From Pseudofabraea citricarpa (lineage: Eukaryota; Ascomycota; Leotiomycetes; Helotiales; Dermateaceae): DNA of 64,000 nt. A program made the translations under genes and the position numbers. Below the pieces are notes generated by a model. That model did no database searches. It was not told the origin of the DNA and saw nothing but the letters and a program-made list of their open reading frames with translations. Positions 58,729 to 64,000 of this stretch are shown in pieces (position 1 is the stretch's first letter; each line of letters starts with the position of its first letter). The stretch is taken from the NCBI GenBank assembly GCA_029641185.1, contig JAPWGK010000004.1, positions 1,860,001 through 1,924,000 on the forward strand. The letters run 5' to 3'.

Positions 58729-61700
58729 ATGTCTTCCGTATCGCAACCCCAGACGCCTGCGACCTTCGGCAGCCCTCTACGAGAACATAGACATCGACCT
58801 GTGGAGAGACTCACAGACCGTCTTGAGACGCCGTCATTGGATGACAGGTCGTACAGAGTCATAAGGCTGCCCAATCAGCTGGAGGTTCTTCTGGTTCACG
58901 ATGCAGACACGGACAAGGCTAGTGCGGCCATGGACGTCAACGTAGGCAACTTCAGCGACGAGGAAGAGATGCCGGGAATGGCACATGCGGTGGTATGTAC
59001 ATGACAAGAACACCTCCCCTCGAAGCTAAGATTCCAGGTTGCGTCGAGCGAGATAAATTGGCCTTCGCCCACCTAGCGTTTCACCTTGATTCCATCTTGC
59101 ATCCACTAACGCAATGGTCTTATTAGGAACATCTTCTTTTCATGGGAACGAAAAAGGCAAGTTTTTCAGTACGTTGTGATATTCGGGAAGCTAACGATTG
59201 GCCAGTATCCTATCGAAAATGCTTACTCGCAGTATCTGTCATCGCACTCCGGTAGCTCAAACGCTTACACAGGCGCAACATCAACAAACTACTACTTCGA
59301 AGTTGCGGCAAAGCCTGCCGAAAATGCAGACCCTGCCGAGACAGATTCTTCGCCCTTGTACGGTGCCTTGGATCGCTTTGCTCAATTCTTCATAGATCCA
59401 CTTTTCCTAGACTCAACATTAGAGAGAGAGTTGAAGGCCGTTGATTCAGAGAACAAGAAGAATCTCCAGAGCGACCAATGGAGGCTGCATCAGTTGGATA
59501 AATCACTTTCAAACCCCAAACATCCTTATTGCCATTTCTCTACCGGCAATTTCGAAGTCCTCAAGACCCAACCAGAATCTCGAGGGATCAATGTTAGGGA
59601 AAAGTTTATGGAATTCCATGCAAAACACTATTCTGCAAATCGGATGAAGCTTGTAGTTTTAGGGAGGGAGTCATTAGATACTTTGGAAGAATGGGCAGCT
59701 GACTTGTTTGCTGGAGTGCGGAATAAGGATTTGCCTAAGAACCGCTGGGAGACGGAACAGCCGTTGGGCGAGAAGGAACTATTAACTCAGTGCTTTGCTA
59801 AACCTGTCATGGATTCCAGACAGTTAGATCTTTCGTTCCCTTTTATAGATGAGGAAGGTTTATTTGAATCTCAACCCAGTCGATACATCAGCCATCTCGT
59901 TGGTCACGAAGGCCCGGGAAGCATCATGTCGTACATAAAATCGAAAGGTTGGGCCAATGGATTGAGTGCCGGAGCATACCCAGTTTGTCCTGGCACCAAG
60001 GGCATATTCACATGCCAAATACGCTTAACAGAAGATGGTCTTCTGAACTACAAGGAGATCGTCAAGGTCTTCTTCCAATACGTTTCTTTACTCCGCGAGA
60101 GCCCTCCCCAGGAATGGTATGGATTCTGCGCATGTTCGAGTTTAGTAGGCTAATTTTGAACAGGATTTTCCAAGAACAGAAGGGCATGGCAGATGTGGAC
60201 TTCAAATTCAAACAGAAGATACCCGCAAGCCGATTCACTAGCAAGATCAGTTCTGTGATGCAGACACCACTACCAAGAGAATGGCTTCTCAGCGGCCACA
60301 GCAGACTGAGAGTCTTTGACCCAGCCAGAATTGAGGAGGGTATCGCTTGTCTACGACCTGACAACTTCAGAATGCAGATTGTGAGCCAGAAATTCCCAGG
60401 CAAGTGGGAATCAAAGGAGAAGTGGTACGGCACGGAATATACGTACGAGAAGATTCCGGCCGATTTTGTCGCTGAGATCAAGCGTGCTGGATCCAGTACA
60501 GCCAAGGATCGGTTGTCCGAATTGCATCTTCCACACCAGAACGAGTTTATTCCTACAAGACTAGAGGTGGAGAGAAAGGAGGTCGAAACCCCAGCGATAG
60601 AGCCCAAGCTTATTCGAAACGATGAGCTCGTGAGAACATGGTACAAGAAAGATGATACCTTCTGGGTACCGAAAGCAAACCTGTATATCAACTGCAGAAA
60701 TAATCTGCCAAGTGTAACACCAGAAAACTCCTTGAAAGCCCGCCTCTACACGGATATTGTGCGGGACGCCCTAGAAGAATACTCATACGATGCTGAACTT
60801 GCTGGGTTGGATTACTCAGTTGGTAGTCATTCGAACGGCATCGAGATCATCGTTGCCGGCTACAACGACAAGCAGTCGGTCCTCTTGGAAAAGGTCCTAG
60901 TCACAATGAGAGACTTAGAAATCAAGCCCGAGCGGTTCGAAATTATTAAGGAGAGACTCTTAAGAGGATTGAAGAACTGGGATTATCAGCAACCTTACAA
61001 CCAAGTTGGAGACTTCACCCGATGGTTGAACAGCGACAGGGGTTTCATCAACGAGCAGATTCTGGCTGAGTTGCCTCATCTTCAAGCAAGCGACATCCAA
61101 GATTTCTATCCTCATCTCTTGCACCAGATGTATGTTGAGACATTTGTCCATGGAAATCTATACAAAGAAGATGCCTTGAAGCTAGGTGACCTCATTGAAA
61201 AGACACTCAAGCCACGAACACTTCCCAAGGCCCAGTGGCAAGTCAGCCGAAACCTGATTTTCCCACCTGGATCGAACTACATCTATCACAAGACATTGAA
61301 AGATCCAGCCAATGTGAACCACTGCATAGAGTATCTGCTTTTTGTCGGTTGCAAATCGGATCGTGTATTGCGAGCTCAGGTTGGTCTTCTAGATCAGATG
61401 ACACATGAGCCAGCATTCGATCAATTACGCACCAAGGAGCAACTTGGATATGTCGTCTTCAGTGGACAACGCCCAGCTGCGACCACCATAGGATATCGAT
61501 TCATCATCCAGAGTGAGAAGACTCCCGAATATCTTGAATCACGCATTGACGCCTTCTTAACCCTTTTCGCCGATACCCTAGAGAATATGCCTGAGAGTGA
61601 ATTTGAAGGTCATAAGAGAAGTTTGATCACAAAGAGATTAGAGAAGTTGAAGAATTTGGATCAAGAATCCGGCCGTCTTTGGAATCACATCGATAGCGAG

Positions 61701-62123
61701 GTTTATGATTTTGACTTGGGTAAGCTGATTCGAGGTTTTATGTCATGCAATTACTAATTTTTACCAGCTCAACATGATGCCAATCATATCAAGGCACTCA
61801 CCAAGGCTGACATGATCAAATTCTACCAACATTTCATCTCTCCAACTTCGCCGTCGAGAGCCAAATTGGCTATTCACCTCAACGCTCAAGGAACTACAGA
61901 AGAAAGCACAAATGGCGTCACTAGTGCAGTCGAGAAGGGTATGAAGGTCTTGGGATTGGACAACGCGAAGGATGATACCCCGGAGGTTCAGGTGGCAGGT
62001 AACGGCACGACACCATTCGTCATTACCGATGTGCGAGAGTTCAGGGCGAAGCTCCAAGTCAGCGCCGGACCTCAAGCCGTCAAGGACATCAGCGAGTTTG
62101 AGGAGTTAGACTCAAAGCTGTAA
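58729..62123 (+). CDS. STE23: Insulysin (M16 metalloprotease, IDE/Ste23 family) with SKL terminus
   Basis: Five exons: 58729-58992, 59127-59156 (30 nt), 59206-60116, 60164-61719, 61768-62123; 1038 aa, close to IDE/Ste23 length. Zinc protease degrading small peptides. The inverted zinc motif HxxEH is His86-Ala-Val-Glu89-His90, split by intron 1, with the distal Glu in ELKAVDSENKKN. VHLL-type EHLLFMGTKKYP, NAYTGATSTNYYFEV, RTKEQLGYVV and WNHIDSEVYDFD all match the family. Intron 2 has a GC-AG border (AAG/GCAAGT). The protein ends in SKL, a type 1 peroxisomal signal. An alternative ATG at 58300 adds 143 Ser/Arg/Leu-rich residues resembling a presequence. Symbol given by family. Confidence 0.95.
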
Positions 62124-62810
62124 GTACAGTACAGTACAACACATAGTTCAGTGCCTACCGAGAGAGAAAAGAGTCATCTCGAGTAGGTTTTACCTCATGC
62201 ATGCATAGTTTTTTTTTTTGCCACTACCTTTTTTTCTTCTTCTTTGCGATGCATTGGGGGTTCTTCATGCGGGCTTTGGCTTGGTAAATAGGGAATGGTT
62301 TTTCATGGTCGTGTTTGTGTGTGTGCAAATAGATTTTATCCTTTACGTTCTTACTCACCTTATGTTCTCGAAGAAAAAAAGACAGAACTCTTTAATGCTA
62401 TCCATCCCGGTCTATTGCCGTTTCGTTTCTATCTTTCTGCCTATCGCTGAGAATGATGAGTGAAGTGAAGTGAAGTTTGTTGTTGATGTGAATGTACCTG
62501 CTACGCCCGCCCTCCCTTCGCTTCGGGATTCTTCAGACCCACAATAAGGGGGTCGTCGTCTCTTAGTGAGCGGACTTCGGAGCTCTGGTTTCTTTGCCTC
62601 ATTTAGTCGCCGTCCGTCTATCTTATCGCGCTTTCTCTTCTTCTGATCCCTTCTCTCGTTGCTTGCTTGTCTGTTTCTTCTTCTCGGCTGTCTTCTCCTC
62701 TCTTCTGCATATATATCTTACCCGCCTTTTGGGGGTTCTGTTCGCTTCAACTCTCCTCGATTTGATACTTATCAAGAGAAGAGAGGAAAGAAAAGGAAAG
62801 GAAAGGAAAC
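62124..62810. other. Intergenic region, AGTACAGTACAGT repeat and T-rich tracts
   Basis: Just 3' of the insulysin stop is AGTACAGTACAGTACA. GGAAAGGAAA repeats precede the next ATG. No gene. Confidence 0.45.
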
Positions 62811-63985
62811 ATGGCAGAGGCACAAGAAGAGAAGTCGATTCCAGCATGCTGTCCCAGCTCTGCCCCGCCCATCTCAGTATCGTCTAGTTCCGGTTCCGGC
62901 TCCGGTTCGGGATCTGAATACGTCCCTCGAGGTAGTTTTGTAGATATCGATGGTTTGAGAACTTGTATGTCTTTCTTTCTTTTTTTCTTTTCTTCTTCTT
63001 TTTTGGTTCTTTGTCTTTTTTTGCTTTTTTGCTTCTCCGTGTCGTTGATCGCATCCCGTAATAGATGTCACTGGTTCATCATCACCTGCGGCCAAGTTGA
63101 CAACGCCGAAGAAGGCCCTCGTCGTCATCTATGATATCTTTGGCTTCTCGCCTCAGATGCTGCGCGGTCTGGACGGGCTCGCTATGAACGGGAGAGGAGA
63201 AGGGGAATATGTCATCCTCGTGCCGGATCTGTTTGAGGGCTCCCCGGCTGATGGTTCTTGGTTCGTTCTCTTTTTCTTTTCTTTTCTTTTCTTCTTCTCT
63301 CCTTTTTTTTTTTTTTTTTTGGAAATGCCGAGAGGAAGAGATTGTTGATCGATAGAAGTTAAAAACGAATAGGTACCCACCGGAAACTCCCGAGCAGCTG
63401 CAGAAGCTAGGGGACTGGTACGCGACGAGAACCCCCCAGCTGGCGGTTGAGCGCGTCCCGCGCTTTGTCGAGCATGTCGAGGCTGTTTATGGGGTGAAGG
63501 AGTGGGGGATCTTGGGGGTTTGTCTTTTTCTTTCCTTTCTTTTCTTTCTTTCTCGCTTTTTTCTGCTCTTGTGTTTGTTTTATCTTGCTGCTGGTGCCAG
63601 TGCAGCTGCTGATATGAACGGCAAACAGTATTGCTGGGGCGGCAAAGCGACATCCCTCCTCACCTCTTCCGCTTCTCCTTCTTTTGATGCCGCGTTCGCA
63701 GCTCGCCTCAACGTCGCGATCCAATGCCACCCAGCACTCATCGACCCCGCCGAGGCGGAGCACATCACCATCCCGACCTTGCTGCTTGCGTCGAAAGACG
63801 AGGATCGGCATCTCGTGAGGGCGTATGAGACGAATCTGAGATCTGACGCCAAGGAGGTTCGCGTTTTTGCCGATATGGTTCATGGCTGGTTGAGTGCCAG
63901 GGGCGATCTGGGGGATGAGAGGGTCAGGGGGGAGTTTTCGAGGGGGTATGAATTGATTGGGACGTTTTTGGAGAGGTGGTTTTAG
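62811..63985 (+). CDS. Dienelactone hydrolase family protein
   Basis: Four exons: 62811-62964, 63065-63260, 63373-63517, 63629-63985; 283 aa. Alpha/beta hydrolase of the carboxymethylenebutenolidase group, opening lactones or esters. The nucleophile is Cys167 in YCWGG (exon 4 start), the acid Asp lies in LLLASKDEDRH and the His in DMVHGW. ALVVIYDIFGFSPQ and LVPDLFEG are conserved family strands. The N-terminus has a Cys pair (PACCPS) and a Ser/Gly run. The three introns are T-rich (100-112 nt), longer than elsewhere in the window. The stop lies 16 bp before the window end. Confidence 0.92.
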
Positions 63986-64000
63986 ATGGGAGAGAAAGCA

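Overview
The window is nuclear DNA of a filamentous ascomycete (Pezizomycotina). Almost every gene is broken by short introns of 46-140 nt with GT-AG ends (one GC-AG). The gene set is typical of moulds: DHN-melanin reductase, Zn2Cys6 regulators, P450, cutinase, GH16, PTH11-like receptor, UstYa-type oxidases and a RiPP precursor. Intergenic DNA is long and rich in microsatellites. The order cannot be fixed from sequence alone; Leotiomycetes or Sordariomycetes are plausible.

Left third (1-31 kb) is accessory, secondary-metabolism-flavoured DNA. It starts with a hydroxynaphthalene reductase facing a Zn2Cys6 regulator, then a frameshifted NAD(P)-binding gene and a small coiled-coil gene. The most interesting locus is at 7.9-10.3 kb. 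A UstYa/DUF3328 oxidase with both HxxHC motifs (four exons) diverges from a secreted precursor carrying five perfect copies of a Tyr-containing peptide flanked by basic cleavage sites. This is the minimal architecture of a dikaritin-type ribosomal peptide cluster. The shared 0.94-kb promoter holds four copies of a TAGGCTA element. Downstream are a HAD hydrolase, a GH16 glucanase, a cytochrome P450, a secreted PKD-domain protein, a second HxxHC membrane protein beside an MFS transporter, an oxidosqualene cyclase with an altered catalytic-motif residue, and a rhodopsin-fold membrane protein.

Right half (32-64 kb) is mostly conserved housekeeping DNA: a Ubp12-type ubiquitin hydrolase, a calpain, a cutinase/CE5 esterase, a GNAT acetyltransferase, dephospho-CoA kinase, an Asn-rich WG/GW-repeat protein, a YjbQ protein with an N-terminal membrane segment, the 25-kDa subunit of pre-mRNA cleavage factor I, the complex I zinc subunit NDUFS6, a CCHC zinc-knuckle protein, an insulysin ending in a peroxisomal SKL signal, and a dienelactone hydrolase. 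Several tandem duplications and microsatellite fields lie between them.

Exon boundaries were derived by hand from reading-frame continuity and splice consensus; spliced lengths were checked for divisibility by three. No transcript, homology search or structure prediction was available.
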